A stretch of 55,135 nt of DNA, from NCBI GenBank assembly GCA_018266105.1, contig JAFEBA010000090.1, positions 1 through 55,135 of the forward strand, in the 5' to 3' direction. Positions 1 to 8,107 of this stretch are shown one piece after another. Each line of letters begins with the position of its first letter. Position 1 is the first letter of the stretch. The notes beneath the pieces are model-generated. The model had not been told where the DNA came from and made no database searches. It saw only the letters and a program-made list of their open reading frames with translations. The position numbers and the translations under genes are program-made. The stretch is from a bacterium. Lineage in GTDB: Bacteria > Vulcanimicrobiota > Xenobia > Xenobiales > JADMJV01.

Positions 1-50
1 ATCAGGTGGGCAAGTCGATTCAGGACGGCCTGGACGACCTTTTCAAATAG
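1..50 (+). CDS. 3' end of an unidentified protein gene (partial)
   Basis: The reading frame starting at base 3 is open from the window edge and ends with TAG at 48-50, giving a 15-residue tail that finishes in SIQDGLDDLFK. The hydrophilic, helix-like composition and its meeting with a convergent gene (8-base overlap) suggest the true end of a gene whose body lies outside the window. Nothing can be said about its function. Confidence is limited by the short length. Confidence 0.4.
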   Translation, partial: QVGKSIQDGLDDLFK

Positions 51-405
51 GCTCCCGTCTGACCAGTTGGCCCAGGTGCACTTCCATGGGTCTTAGGCCT
101 TTTTGGGCCTTGGTATCAGGTATGCCTTTCCAGCGAATTTGCACGTCCAGTTCGTAAAGGCCGTTTTTCAAGTCGCGGGATAAGACCGCATAGGAATACT
201 CGGCCGGTTCCTCGGGGGAGTGTCCGTAAACATAGGTCTCGGGGTGGCCCTGGATATCCTTGCGAGCCACCAGATCCTGCAGCAAGCGGCGAGCCACGGC
301 CATTCCCGTTTCTGGTTGACCTGGCAGGGGCCTGGGATGCAAAAGCAGCGGGCCTAAAAACACCGCCAGCATTGCCAGGACCACCAGCTTCTCCAATTTT
401 GTCAC
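43..405 (-). CDS. small single-pass membrane protein, unknown
   Basis: A 120-residue protein with an N-terminal hydrophobic helix (about residues 7-23), then a soluble segment rich in charged residues. The architecture resembles a pseudopilin or a signal-anchored periplasmic protein, but there is no G-[FM]-x4-E prepilin cleavage motif, so I do not call it a pilin. The assumed start is GTG at 405 with no clear Shine-Dalgarno site; ATG at 372 lies inside the hydrophobic helix and is less likely. It is divergent from the glycine-zipper gene and overlaps the upstream gene's tail by 8 bases. I recognise no family. Confidence 0.55.
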   Translation of the reverse strand: MTKLEKLVVLAMLAVFLGPLLLHPRPLPGQPETGMAVARRLLQDLVARKDIQGHPETYVYGHSPEEPAEYSYAVLSRDLKNGLYELDVQIRWKGIPDTKAQKGLRPMEVHLGQLVRREPI

Positions 406-485
406 GGCAGGAGCGTTCGTGGCGTCCGAATGGAAACCTCGAGTTCAACACCAGCTGCCAGTTTTGCCCTAATCTGGAGCGGATG

Positions 486-1523
486 ATGATCAACCCATCC
501 CCCAAGCCAGCCAGTGACTTCGTGCGCAATGTCGGTCAGAAGGTGATCGACAGTGATTTTGGCACCGATTTACCGGAGTCTTCACGCGACCGGTTGGTGC
601 TGACCACGACCGGGGGGGCGGTATTGGGGGCGGCCATCGGAACTTACCTGGGATTTCAGAGCCAGCAGGGCAACCAGGTTCAAGAGCAGTGGCGCACCCA
701 TGGAATTGAACACCCTCATCTCACGGGGTATTCTCACAGCGCTGTGCCGGACTATACGCGGGTCTGCCACACCGAGGGCAGCGGCAAAGATCAGCACGAA
801 GTCTGCCACGATCGCCTGGACGGCTGGTGGCATCGCTATTCGCCCAACATTAGCTGGAATCAGGTCGGCACCTATACCGCGCCCGAGTTTCACAACACCC
901 GCTGGGCCGAGCCGCTGCTGGGCGGATTTTTGGGTGCCTTGGGTGGAGGCTTGCTGGGTCTGGGAGTGGGGGTGGGGGTCAACGCCATCCAGCATTCTCT
1001 CCAGCACGACCAGGCGGGCGCTTCCAGTCATCCGCCGCAGACTCAGCAGGCCCGTCAAAGCCTGGAGACGAGAGCGGGTCTGCTGGCTTTGGGCGGCGCT
1101 ACAGTGGGAATGCTGGGCGGCGGTACGCTGGGCTATGTTTCGGGCGTGATCGAACAGGCCCAAAAGGAAGTTCACACCCGCGACTGGATGGGTCCGGTGC
1201 TGCAGAATCAGCGCATCGGGCAGATTCCGGCCGACTATTATGAGCACAACCTGGGGTTGGGTGTGCCCGGACTTGGTTTAGGATTCGGCAAGGGTTCGAG
1301 CCAGGGAGTCTACCGGGACGTGCCTGCTTACAATGGCGATGGCACGCCTCAGTTGCAGCGAGTCCAGCATACATTCGATACGGCTCGATACGGACCGGTG
1401 GGTGGGGCTATTATGGGCGGCCTCATTGGAGGGGGGGTCGGCCTGGCGGCGGGAGTCGCCGCCGGCACTCTGGTGAAGATGGTCGAGAGCCGATCCAAGG
1501 ACAACAAGCCCCCCCAAGCGTAA
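486..1523 (+). CDS. glycine-zipper membrane protein, unknown
   Basis: A 345-residue protein. ATG 486 is preferred over ATG 483 because GGAG at 476-479 then sits 6 bases upstream. Four separate hydrophobic segments are full of Gly and Ala in glycine-zipper patterns (around GGAVLGAAIGTYLG, GGFLGALGGGLLG, GGATVGMLGGGTLG and GGAIMGGLIGGGVG). Between them lie polar linkers rich in His, Trp and Tyr. There is no cleavable signal peptide. Such segments pack tightly and occur in oligomeric membrane proteins and in some toxins, but I recognise no named family. It lies 8 bases upstream of the PilZ gene and is probably co-transcribed with it. Confidence 0.75.
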   Translation: MINPSPKPASDFVRNVGQKVIDSDFGTDLPESSRDRLVLTTTGGAVLGAAIGTYLGFQSQQGNQVQEQWRTHGIEHPHLTGYSHSAVPDYTRVCHTEGSGKDQHEVCHDRLDGWWHRYSPNISWNQVGTYTAPEFHNTRWAEPLLGGFLGALGGGLLGLGVGVGVNAIQHSLQHDQAGASSHPPQTQQARQSLETRAGLLALGGATVGMLGGGTLGYVSGVIEQAQKEVHTRDWMGPVLQNQRIGQIPADYYEHNLGLGVPGLGLGFGKGSSQGVYRDVPAYNGDGTPQLQRVQHTFDTARYGPVGGAIMGGLIGGGVGLAAGVAAGTLVKMVESRSKDNKPPQA

Positions 1524-1531
1524 TCTCCCGG

Positions 1532-2230
1532 GTGAAGGACTTTCTGAACGGGTTTCTGTCTTTGGTCAAGGGCAAGGGCCCCAATTGGGGATTTGAGGAG
1601 CGGCGCAGTCTGGTTCGGCTGAAGTGCAGCTATCGCAGCATTTATTGCCACGGAGCAGAGCGTTTACCCGGCACCATTACTGACCTGGGCGAGGGCGGCC
1701 TGGCGTTGTCCAGTCGAGAGCCCCTCAAGGTGGGTCAGTCAGTTAAAGTCTTTTGCCCCTTTGTGGACGTTGAAGGTCCGAATGACCCTGTTGAGGGCGA
1801 AGTTTGCTGGACCAACGCCATGGGCGATCTGCACAACTCAGGGATCCGATTTAGTGTGACCCCGCATTCCTGGGTCTTCAGCGTGCTTCAGTTGCTGGGC
1901 TTTTCCAGTCTGAGTTCGCGGAGCAAACGCCGATGGGTGCGAGCTGAGTGCAAGTTGCCGGCCCGGGTGGGGGAGCGCCAGGTCGAAGTGGCCAATCTCG
2001 GCGTAGGCGGGGCCTTAATTCAGGCTCGTCCCCGGCTTGAGCTGGGTGAGCAGGCCATCGTGGTCGGTCCCTACTTGAAGCTCGAGGAACTTAGACTGGA
2101 GGGCGTCACGCTGGAGCCTCGAGAAGATGGCTTGCAGCCTTTCGAATTCCGCGAACTGAGCGGTTCCCAGCTCAAGCTTTTGGGACTCTACCTGAAGGCG
2201 CTGTTGCGCCGCTCTTTTCCGGGTCGTTAG
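1532..2230 (+). CDS. tandem PilZ-domain protein
   Basis: A 232-residue protein starting at GTG 1532, 8 bases after the preceding stop. Two PilZ-like domains are visible: the first with R-S-L-V-R near residue 25 and DLGEGG near residue 71, the second with R-R-W-V-R near residue 133 and NLGVGG near residue 154. PilZ domains usually bind cyclic di-GMP through RxxxR and [DN]xSxxG. Both copies keep the arginines, but the Ser of the second motif is Gly in each, so binding may be altered. The likely role is a c-di-GMP-responsive effector for motility, adhesion or polysaccharide. The long unstructured YcgR N-domain is absent. Confidence 0.72.
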   Translation: MKDFLNGFLSLVKGKGPNWGFEERRSLVRLKCSYRSIYCHGAERLPGTITDLGEGGLALSSREPLKVGQSVKVFCPFVDVEGPNDPVEGEVCWTNAMGDLHNSGIRFSVTPHSWVFSVLQLLGFSSLSSRSKRRWVRAECKLPARVGERQVEVANLGVGGALIQARPRLELGEQAIVVGPYLKLEELRLEGVTLEPREDGLQPFEFRELSGSQLKLLGLYLKALLRRSFPGR

Positions 2231-2280
2231 CTTTTATCTGGGGAACGGAACCCGCAGCCAGTTCAGGGCATTGGGGGAGA

Positions 2281-3009
2281 ATGCGCAATACGATGATCTT
2301 CCTGGTTTTTTTTCTGGCCGTCGCCATGCTGAGCATGCGCTGGCTGGCCCCGAAGCGGCCTCCCGGGGGCTTGGCAGCCCTGCCTTTGCCGCCTTTGGAG
2401 GCCTCCCAAACCCGGCACTTTCAGACGGCGACCTTCGCCCTCGGTTGATTCTGGGGACCGGACGCCCAGTTTGGGCGTCTTGACGGCGTCATTCGCACCC
2501 GCGTTGGTTACTGTGGTGGCACCACCCCCAACCCGACCTACCACAGCCTGGGCGACCACAGCGAATCCATTCAAATCGACTTTGATCCCAAACGGATCAG
2601 CTATCTCCAGCTGGTTCGAGAAGCGTTGGCTGAGGGCAGCTTCGGTCCGGCCTACAGTCGCCAATACCGAAGTGTCATTTTCTATCATGATCCGGAACAG
2701 GAGCGGATTGCCCGAGAGGCGGGCTGTCCCAGCCTGGAGCCGGTGGGCGTCTTCACTCGAGCTGAGGATTATCATCAGAAGTATTATTTGCAGCAGTCCA
2801 GCGTGGTGAAAGACTTCTATGCTATGTTTCCAGGGGACGTAGCCTTTACCGACGCGACCGCCACCATGCGTGCCAACGCCATCGTGGGTGGAGCCCTGGA
2901 GCGGGCTCAGGTGCAGAAACTACTCCCTGAATTAGGGGTGAGCGATGGCACTGCCCAAGCTTTGCTGAGGCTGGCAGCCGAAGCTCAACCGAGCTGTGGC
3001 GTGCGCTGA
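2281..3009 (+). CDS. msrA: peptide methionine sulfoxide reductase A, probable selenoprotein (in-frame UGA = Sec)
   Basis: Read through TGA at 2446-2448, this frame gives a 242-residue MsrA with a membrane-anchor or signal segment (about residues 5-19). MsrA reduces methionine-S-sulfoxide in proteins. The family signature G-C-F-W-G appears as G-[TGA]-F-W-G, so the stop falls exactly on the nucleophile (codon 56). Downstream residues are well conserved: GYCGG, TPNPTY, GDHSE (catalytic Glu95) and QYRS. A hairpin fitting a SECIS element lies 12 bases after the UGA. Cys78, Cys149 and Cys239 could act as resolving thiols. The gene ends with an ordinary TGA at 3007. The start is 2281 or ATG 2293; GGGGGAG at 2273-2279 suits 2293 better. 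Automated callers would split or truncate it. The alternative is a nonsense-mutated pseudogene, which is less likely given the hairpin and the intact remainder. Confidence 0.85.
2446..2480 (+). promoter_or_regulatory. candidate bacterial SECIS element with Sec codon in msrA
   Basis: The UGA (2446-2448) is followed after 12 bases by a perfect 8-bp stem, GACGCCCA (2461-2468) with TGGGCGTC (2472-2479), and a GTT loop (2469-2471); G2460-T2480 can add a wobble pair. Bacterial SECIS hairpins lie in the coding region just after UGA, with a short apical loop carrying G in its first two bases and located roughly 16-37 bases from the UGA. Here the loop starts 21 bases after the UGA and its first base is G. 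Elongation factor SelB would be the expected partner; no sel gene is in the window. Confidence 0.72.
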
Positions 3010-3360
3010 TTAGAAGCTGTCAACCCAGCGGCCAAAGACAGGATAATGGTAACTGTTACCCTGAGCCACCTGGATGGCGGCCAGCACCGAGAAAATAAAG
3101 GCCAGAATTCCGAACAGGGAGAGGGCGGGCACGGCCACCAGAAGGCCAAGCCCGAAGGTGGCAAAGCTCACGCCAACGGTCAGCGCGACCAGGATCAGGG
3201 TGACCAGATGAAGGCCAACCGCCTGCTTGGCCTGGGCCGCCACAAACGGGGAATGCTCGCGCTGCCATATGTAGAGAATCAGTGGAAAAATGAGAGGCAG
3301 TCCGGCCAGGTAACTCACGTGGGCCAGTGCTCCCCAGATTTTTTCTTCTTGTGTAGGCAT
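3010..3360 (-). CDS. DUF4870 (Tic20-like) small membrane protein
   Basis: A 116-residue protein with a family-typical start (EEKIWGALAHVSYLAG), three hydrophobic segments and the SPFVAAQAKQAVG motif between the first and second helix. DUF4870 proteins are widespread small inner-membrane proteins of unknown role. ATG 3360 is supported by GGAGG about 9 bases upstream on the minus strand. The gene is exactly end-to-end with msrA (stop codons at 3007-3009 and 3010-3012), so the two converge with no room for a separate terminator. Confidence 0.85.
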   Translation of the reverse strand: MPTQEEKIWGALAHVSYLAGLPLIFPLILYIWQREHSPFVAAQAKQAVGLHLVTLILVALTVGVSFATFGLGLLVAVPALSLFGILAFIFSVLAAIQVAQGNSYHYPVFGRWVDSF

Positions 3361-3447
3361 CAGCGAGACCTCCGCAGCATTTTCCAGGCCATCTTAGCCG
3401 ACCGAGCGGGAACGGGACCAGGGTAAAAGGGGTGCCTTTTTGGAGTC

Positions 3448-4890
3448 TCAGGCCAGCTTGTTGGCGATTCGGTAAGCGGCGCAATCCTGCACGGTTTGCT
3501 CGGTGTAAACCCGCGCGAAGTGCTGGAGTCGTGAAATGAGCAGGTCCTGGTCGCCGCCAACCCAGTCGCAAATGGCATGAGCCACACCTGACTGGTGCGC
3601 GTGGGCTCGTGCCAGGGCCACTGCCGCCTGCTCACTGAGATCACGCCATTGTTGGAGGCTGGCAAATTTGTCGGGCTCCAGGGAGCCCTTCTCCCGCTGG
3701 CGCTCGCGCATGTAATAGGCGTCGCCATCAATGGTGCAGTAGGCCATGGTGGGGTCGAAAATGCCCCCTAAGGCCGCCATTCCGGTAAAGATGTGTTCGG
3801 CATTGGCCTGTTCCAGATCGCCTGTGGACTGCTCGGGAGCCGTCGGCAGCTCTTGCTTCAACTCCAGTATGCGGGGATGTTGGCCGTGTCCGGACACAAG
3901 GATGAAGTATCGATTTAGACCATAGGTGCTGCCGCCCGACTCCATCTTTCGCGCGATGTCCAAGACTTCCAGTGGACGTTTCAGGTCAGGCGTAGGCCCC
4001 TGATCCTGGTCGTAGTGTTGCAAGAAGGCGCGCAGGTGGCTGGCCTCGGGCTCTTCCACGTCGCGCAATTCCTCATTCCGCTTGAGCTTCTGATGATGAT
4101 GATGGGTGAATTTCTCCAACAGGTCTTCTTGCCTGGCCTGGGCCTGGCGGGCGATCAATTCAGCCACCTCGCCTCGGGCTTCGTTGGCGCGAATGCCGCA
4201 CAACGGGGCGCTGTCAGAGTGAGCCAGTCGGCTCAGTTCCTGCAGGTATGCGCCGGCCATCCCCGCCACCAGCTGGTCGGCTTCGGCTGGCTTCAACCGA
4301 CCGAGTCCCATCAACATCAGGCTGGTGGCCATGCGCTCCAGATCGTCTTCCGGGCTGCCTCTCCCGGCCATATCGAAATCATTGATGCCCCAGAAACAGG
4401 TGCCGTCGGGGGCCCGCATGGTTCCCAGGTTGCCCAGGTGACAGTCGCCGCCGATAATGATTTCCGGCGCCTTACGGTCCAGTAGATTGGACATTTCGAA
4501 ATAACAGCCCATGACGTCCTTGTAGAAAAGGGCTGGATTGACCCGGAAGAAGCGAGAGGGGCTTGAGACCGTTAACTGATTGCGTCGCAGCAGAACGTCC
4601 TGTGGGAGCTCCAGTTCGGAGTTGAACTGGTTGACGAAGTCCACACCCTCTTGAGGACTCCGAGCCAATCCCCCGGGTAGATTCGTTCCGGCGCAACGGG
4701 CCAGGCTCAGGGCCAGTTCTTGCTGGTCACGGGCGAGCTGTTGTGGAAGGACCACGGGCGGGGCCACCCCGGGCCTGGTCGGGACCGCCTCCACGCTGCC
4801 CACCAGGCCATCGCGTGAAGGCTCGGTCGGAGGAGCCGCCGTCGGTGTTCTAAGTGGTCGGGCCAAAGAGGGCTGGGATTGAATCTTCAC
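3448..4890 (-). CDS. DUF2252 family protein (kinase-like fold)
   Basis: A 480-residue protein, normal length for DUF2252. The diagnostic core is present: FFRVNPALFYKD, then GGDCHLGNLG, then INDFDMAGRG and a following DLERMATSL. GDxHxxN and the downstream DFD resemble the catalytic and metal-binding loops of aminoglycoside-phosphotransferase-like kinases, so a small-molecule kinase activity is plausible, but the family has no established reaction that I know of. The first 60 residues are Pro/Thr-rich and probably disordered. The start is GTG 4890. The gene is divergent from a secreted amine oxidase gene, with 77 bases between the starts. Confidence 0.87.
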   Translation of the reverse strand: MKIQSQPSLARPLRTPTAAPPTEPSRDGLVGSVEAVPTRPGVAPPVVLPQQLARDQQELALSLARCAGTNLPGGLARSPQEGVDFVNQFNSELELPQDVLLRRNQLTVSSPSRFFRVNPALFYKDVMGCYFEMSNLLDRKAPEIIIGGDCHLGNLGTMRAPDGTCFWGINDFDMAGRGSPEDDLERMATSLMLMGLGRLKPAEADQLVAGMAGAYLQELSRLAHSDSAPLCGIRANEARGEVAELIARQAQARQEDLLEKFTHHHHQKLKRNEELRDVEEPEASHLRAFLQHYDQDQGPTPDLKRPLEVLDIARKMESGGSTYGLNRYFILVSGHGQHPRILELKQELPTAPEQSTGDLEQANAEHIFTGMAALGGIFDPTMAYCTIDGDAYYMRERQREKGSLEPDKFASLQQWRDLSEQAAVALARAHAHQSGVAHAICDWVGGDQDLLISRLQHFARVYTEQTVQDCAAYRIANKLA

Positions 4891-4967
4891 GTGTCTCTAT
4901 TCGGCATCTTTCGGTCCAAATTCCTCGATGGAGGAGCCCGCGCCCGGGTTGGCCAAACACCGGACCC

Positions 4968-6389
4968 ATGCGTATTCGGCTCTGGCTTGTGCTTTTTACA
5001 ATGTTCAGTTTTCTTGGCAACCTGCCCCTCTGGTCACAGGAGCGTCCTCAGGTTGTGGTTGTGGGAGGTGGAATTGCCGGTCTGGTGACGGCCTTCAAAT
5101 TGGAGCAACGGGGTTATCGCTGCTGTCTGCTGGAAGCCAGCGACCGTTTGGGCGGACGCATCGGCACGGCCCACTATCCTCAGGGCCTTGAGGCCGAATA
5201 CGGCATGCAAGAGATTTGGGAAAAGAGCCCATTGATCGGCATTATCAAGGAGCTAGGCCTGCAGTTGGAGGCCAGCGATGACCCCTGGTCGAGCCTGCTG
5301 ATCGACGAAAAGCTGTACGCATTTACCGAGGATACGCGTGAGCAATATTTCTTGAAGCTTTTTACGCCCGTCGAGCGGAAGGCTTTTGACGCCACCATTG
5401 CCGAGCTGGAGAGTTGCTACACAGAGGCCACCAGCAAAGGTCTGACTGCTAAAATGCTCAAGCTCCAGAACCAGACCTTCGCCGAGTGGCTGCAGGAGCG
5501 CAAGCTACCCTCCAAGGTGGAACAGGCCGTACGTCTCACCATCGAAGTCGAGTTGGCTACCGTGGCCGAGAAATTCTCGGCCCTTTCGGCCGTGCTGGAG
5601 TACCGCACATTTTTGTTTGGCGGCGAAAAGAATTATCACGTGCCGGGCGGCAACAGCGTGATCATCGGCAAGCTGGGAGAAGCCCTGAAAGGGCCCAAGG
5701 TTATGGGCGCCACCGTGACTCACGTGGTGCGCCGCCAGGAAAATGGCAGGCTGGTTGCCGAGGTTCGCTACTTAAAGAATTCCACCGAGCAGAAAATTCA
5801 GGCCGACGCGGTTGTTATGGCCGTGCCCTGGGTGATCTTGCACCAGATTCAGTTCGAACCGGCCCTCACCGCCCCGCAGCTGAAAGCCCTGTCTCGTCTG
5901 GGCCGTGGTCAATACACCGTGATTCATATGTTGCTGGATAAGGCTGTGGCTGGGTTGTGGGCCAAGGCCGACCCCTTTCCGGTCCTGAGCAACGCTGAAC
6001 TGGGCGTGATTTATGGGCCGCATGCTACCGACACCAACGGCCCGGAGATCGTCTTCTCATTCCTGATTTACGGTCCCGAGGCTGAGGCTTATCACATGGC
6101 TCCCCGGGACATCAAGCGCAGCGAGGTTCTGGAAGGCATGGACGCGGTCTGGCCCGGATTCTCCAAGTATGTGCACGAGACGTTCTTTTACAGCTACCAC
6201 CCGGCCGCCGTCACCTACTGGCCTAAAGGTCGTTCACCGCTGGACGAACTCTCCGAAGCGATCCGCACTCCCCATCTGGGGCTGTTTCTGGCCGGGGATT
6301 GGACCGAGAGCAGCCATGCTGAAGGCGCGGTACGCTCCGCCATCCTGGCTTCAGAGAAAGTCGATAGCTATCTCAAAAGCTTGAAATAG
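4968..6389 (+). CDS. secreted FAD-dependent amine oxidase / flavin oxidoreductase
   Basis: A 473-residue protein from ATG 4968, chosen because it begins directly with a signal peptide (RIRLWLVLFTMFSFLG, cleavage near LWSQ). Then comes the FAD dinucleotide-binding strand VVVVGGGIAGL, and LLEASDRLGGRIGT, the amine-oxidase GG motif. The C-terminus has LFLAGDWTESSHAEGAVRSA, the second FAD-contact motif of the flavin amine oxidase/protoporphyrinogen oxidase/phytoene desaturase superfamily. The substrate cannot be read from the sequence. A Sec-type signal on an FAD enzyme is unusual, because flavin must be inserted after export, or the helix may be an uncleaved anchor. It converges with the cytochrome c gene, a possible electron acceptor. 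Confidence 0.87.
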   Translation: MRIRLWLVLFTMFSFLGNLPLWSQERPQVVVVGGGIAGLVTAFKLEQRGYRCCLLEASDRLGGRIGTAHYPQGLEAEYGMQEIWEKSPLIGIIKELGLQLEASDDPWSSLLIDEKLYAFTEDTREQYFLKLFTPVERKAFDATIAELESCYTEATSKGLTAKMLKLQNQTFAEWLQERKLPSKVEQAVRLTIEVELATVAEKFSALSAVLEYRTFLFGGEKNYHVPGGNSVIIGKLGEALKGPKVMGATVTHVVRRQENGRLVAEVRYLKNSTEQKIQADAVVMAVPWVILHQIQFEPALTAPQLKALSRLGRGQYTVIHMLLDKAVAGLWAKADPFPVLSNAELGVIYGPHATDTNGPEIVFSFLIYGPEAEAYHMAPRDIKRSEVLEGMDAVWPGFSKYVHETFFYSYHPAAVTYWPKGRSPLDELSEAIRTPHLGLFLAGDWTESSHAEGAVRSAILASEKVDSYLKSLK

Positions 6390-6390
6390 C

Positions 6391-6720
6391 CTATTTTTCG
6401 CCACGCAGCACTTTTAAATATTGGACCAGGGCCTTTCGTTGGTCCTCTGCCAGCTTGTCTCCATAACTGTCCATAGGAGTACCGGGAATGCCGTTGGTAA
6501 TGATTTTCAACACGGCTTTGTCACCGGTGCCGCGCTTGTAGGTGGCCGAGGCCAGGCTGGATGGCTTGGAATCGAAGCCTTTGGCGTCCGGACCATCACC
6601 CAAGCCCTGGGCACCGTGGCATCCAGCGCACCAGGTGGTGTAAAGAGCCTTGCCATCGGGAGCGGCTTGAGCCGCGGCAGTAGTCAGGGCGAGCAGTAGA
6701 ATCAAGCAGTTCCTTCGCAT
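6391..6720 (-). CDS. small periplasmic c-type cytochrome
   Basis: A 109-residue protein starting at ATG 6720, where MRRNCLILLLALTTAAAQAA forms a clean signal peptide; a longer upstream extension is hydrophilic and unlikely. The heme motif is CAGCH in the WCAGCHG context, and the Met of TPMDSYG is the likely second axial ligand, as in class I cytochrome c (cytochrome c6/cbb3 CcoP-like, PF13442 type). It would shuttle single electrons in the periplasm. It ends 2 bases from the convergent amine oxidase gene and is divergent from the next gene, 61 bases apart. Confidence 0.88.
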   Translation of the reverse strand: MRRNCLILLLALTTAAAQAAPDGKALYTTWCAGCHGAQGLGDGPDAKGFDSKPSSLASATYKRGTGDKAVLKIITNGIPGTPMDSYGDKLAEDQRKALVQYLKVLRGEK

Positions 6721-6781
6721 ACTCAGCGGGTTCGCTGGTCGGGCCCGAGGTGCCTCCCGTGGGTGTGCCGAACCGCGCCGG

Positions 6782-8020
6782 ATGGGCCTGGAAACCATAC
6801 TGCAGCACGAGGGCTTTGAGCTGGCCTGGGAATTTTCCGCCGAGTTCCTGCATCTGGTCTTTCGTCATCCCAATCTGGGTGAGGAAGCCCTGGGTCTGTG
6901 TCTGGACACCCAGGAGCGGATGGATTTTCTCGACATCGTGCGCGAGGCTCAGCGCCTGCTGGCTCCCCCTCCAGACCATCGATGCAGACTGGGCGCGCTC
7001 TCCGGGCAGCCGGCCCGCATTCGCCTGGCGGTGGGGCCCGGAGCTCGTTTGAACCTGGAAGCGGTCCAGGCCGGGCGCCAGCTTTTCGAGGCCGATCTGG
7101 ATGCACGTTCCAGCCTGCGCGCCCTGGTCCATGTGCTGACCCAGGAGTCATCGCAGCGCAGTCTGATTGTACGTGGTCGGCCTCAGTTGTTCGAGGACGG
7201 AGGTCTGCGAGTAGGCGGCCACAGCGGAAAGTGGGATCCCCTGCTCAGCCACGTGGTTGGACCGAGCGGGGAGTGGCTGCCCCTCAAGGCACTGCTATCC
7301 TCGCAGGAAGTGACGGGGTGGCTTAATGCTCAGGAAGTCTGGGAGCGAGTCGGCTTCGCCCGCGTCTCTCCTGTGGCCTGGGCTCGTCTTGTCGATCGCG
7401 GCATCTATTCTCAGGCTGAGATCGCTTTGGGCGGCGGAGAAAATCCGGCCGAACTGGCTCTGGGTCGAGCCTACCTGGCCGTGCAGCGTGGACCTTTACT
7501 GGAAGCCTTGCCGCACCTGCAGGAAGCCCGTCAGCTGGTCTCGGGCCTGAGCGAAGATGATCAGAACTTACTGCTGGAGCTGGAAACCTATCTGCTCTGC
7601 CAACAAGGGACCGCGCAGGTGGACCCGATTGTCCGGAACATGCAGCAGCTGGTGGCTCGCCAGTTGCCGGCCGACCGTTGGGCCGGAAGGCGGGCCCTGA
7701 GTAACTGGCGAGTATTTCTGGACCTGATTTATGAGGGACAGATCCCCGAGGCGCAATTGCAAGTCTGGCAGGGATGGTTGGCCCAATTGGGCGCACCCGT
7801 GGATGAATTCACACTTTCATTTGCCCGTCCACAGGGAGCGAAACGCCCTCAGCGCCCGTCCGAGGTGGTGGAACGCCCACCTTTGCCGCCCGAGCGCAGT
7901 CTGGCCGCTCCGCTCCTGGCCATCGCCCTGGCCCTGGTGCTGGGATTTTGGTGGCGCTACACCCATCCGATCGATTGGGGACCACCGGCTCCGCTCAAGC
8001 CGGCAGCCACTCCCAGGTGA
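6782..8020 (+). CDS. tail-anchored protein of unknown function
   Basis: A 412-residue protein. Residues 1-370 are soluble with helix-rich, possibly TPR-like stretches around residues 220-290 (ALGRAYLAVQ, ALPHLQEARQLV). A proline/arginine-rich linker follows, then one C-terminal transmembrane helix (about residues 380-398, LAAPLLAIALALVLGFWW) and a short Pro-rich tail. This suggests a cytoplasmic domain tethered to the inner membrane. The start is ATG 6782, lacking a strong ribosome site. I recognise no family. Confidence 0.75.
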   Translation: MGLETILQHEGFELAWEFSAEFLHLVFRHPNLGEEALGLCLDTQERMDFLDIVREAQRLLAPPPDHRCRLGALSGQPARIRLAVGPGARLNLEAVQAGRQLFEADLDARSSLRALVHVLTQESSQRSLIVRGRPQLFEDGGLRVGGHSGKWDPLLSHVVGPSGEWLPLKALLSSQEVTGWLNAQEVWERVGFARVSPVAWARLVDRGIYSQAEIALGGGENPAELALGRAYLAVQRGPLLEALPHLQEARQLVSGLSEDDQNLLLELETYLLCQQGTAQVDPIVRNMQQLVARQLPADRWAGRRALSNWRVFLDLIYEGQIPEAQLQVWQGWLAQLGAPVDEFTLSFARPQGAKRPQRPSEVVERPPLPPERSLAAPLLAIALALVLGFWWRYTHPIDWGPPAPLKPAATPR

Positions 8021-8107
8021 GGCTAGACTAGAAATTGTTCGGGACTCGTCCAATCTGACGCTTCATTTGTAGTAGGGCGGCCCGACCATTCAGGGAAGCT
8101 CCCAAAA

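Noticed and set aside
2446..2448. In-frame TGA as a plain nonsense mutation (msrA pseudogene)
   Set aside because: It sits exactly on the catalytic Cys codon, the rest of the gene is intact, and a SECIS-like hairpin follows at the right distance. A chance hit cannot be fully excluded without the sel genes.
2263..2775. Open frame on the minus strand across the msrA 5' half
   Set aside because: It has no family features and is the shadow of the msrA frame, whose conserved motifs continue on both sides of the UGA.
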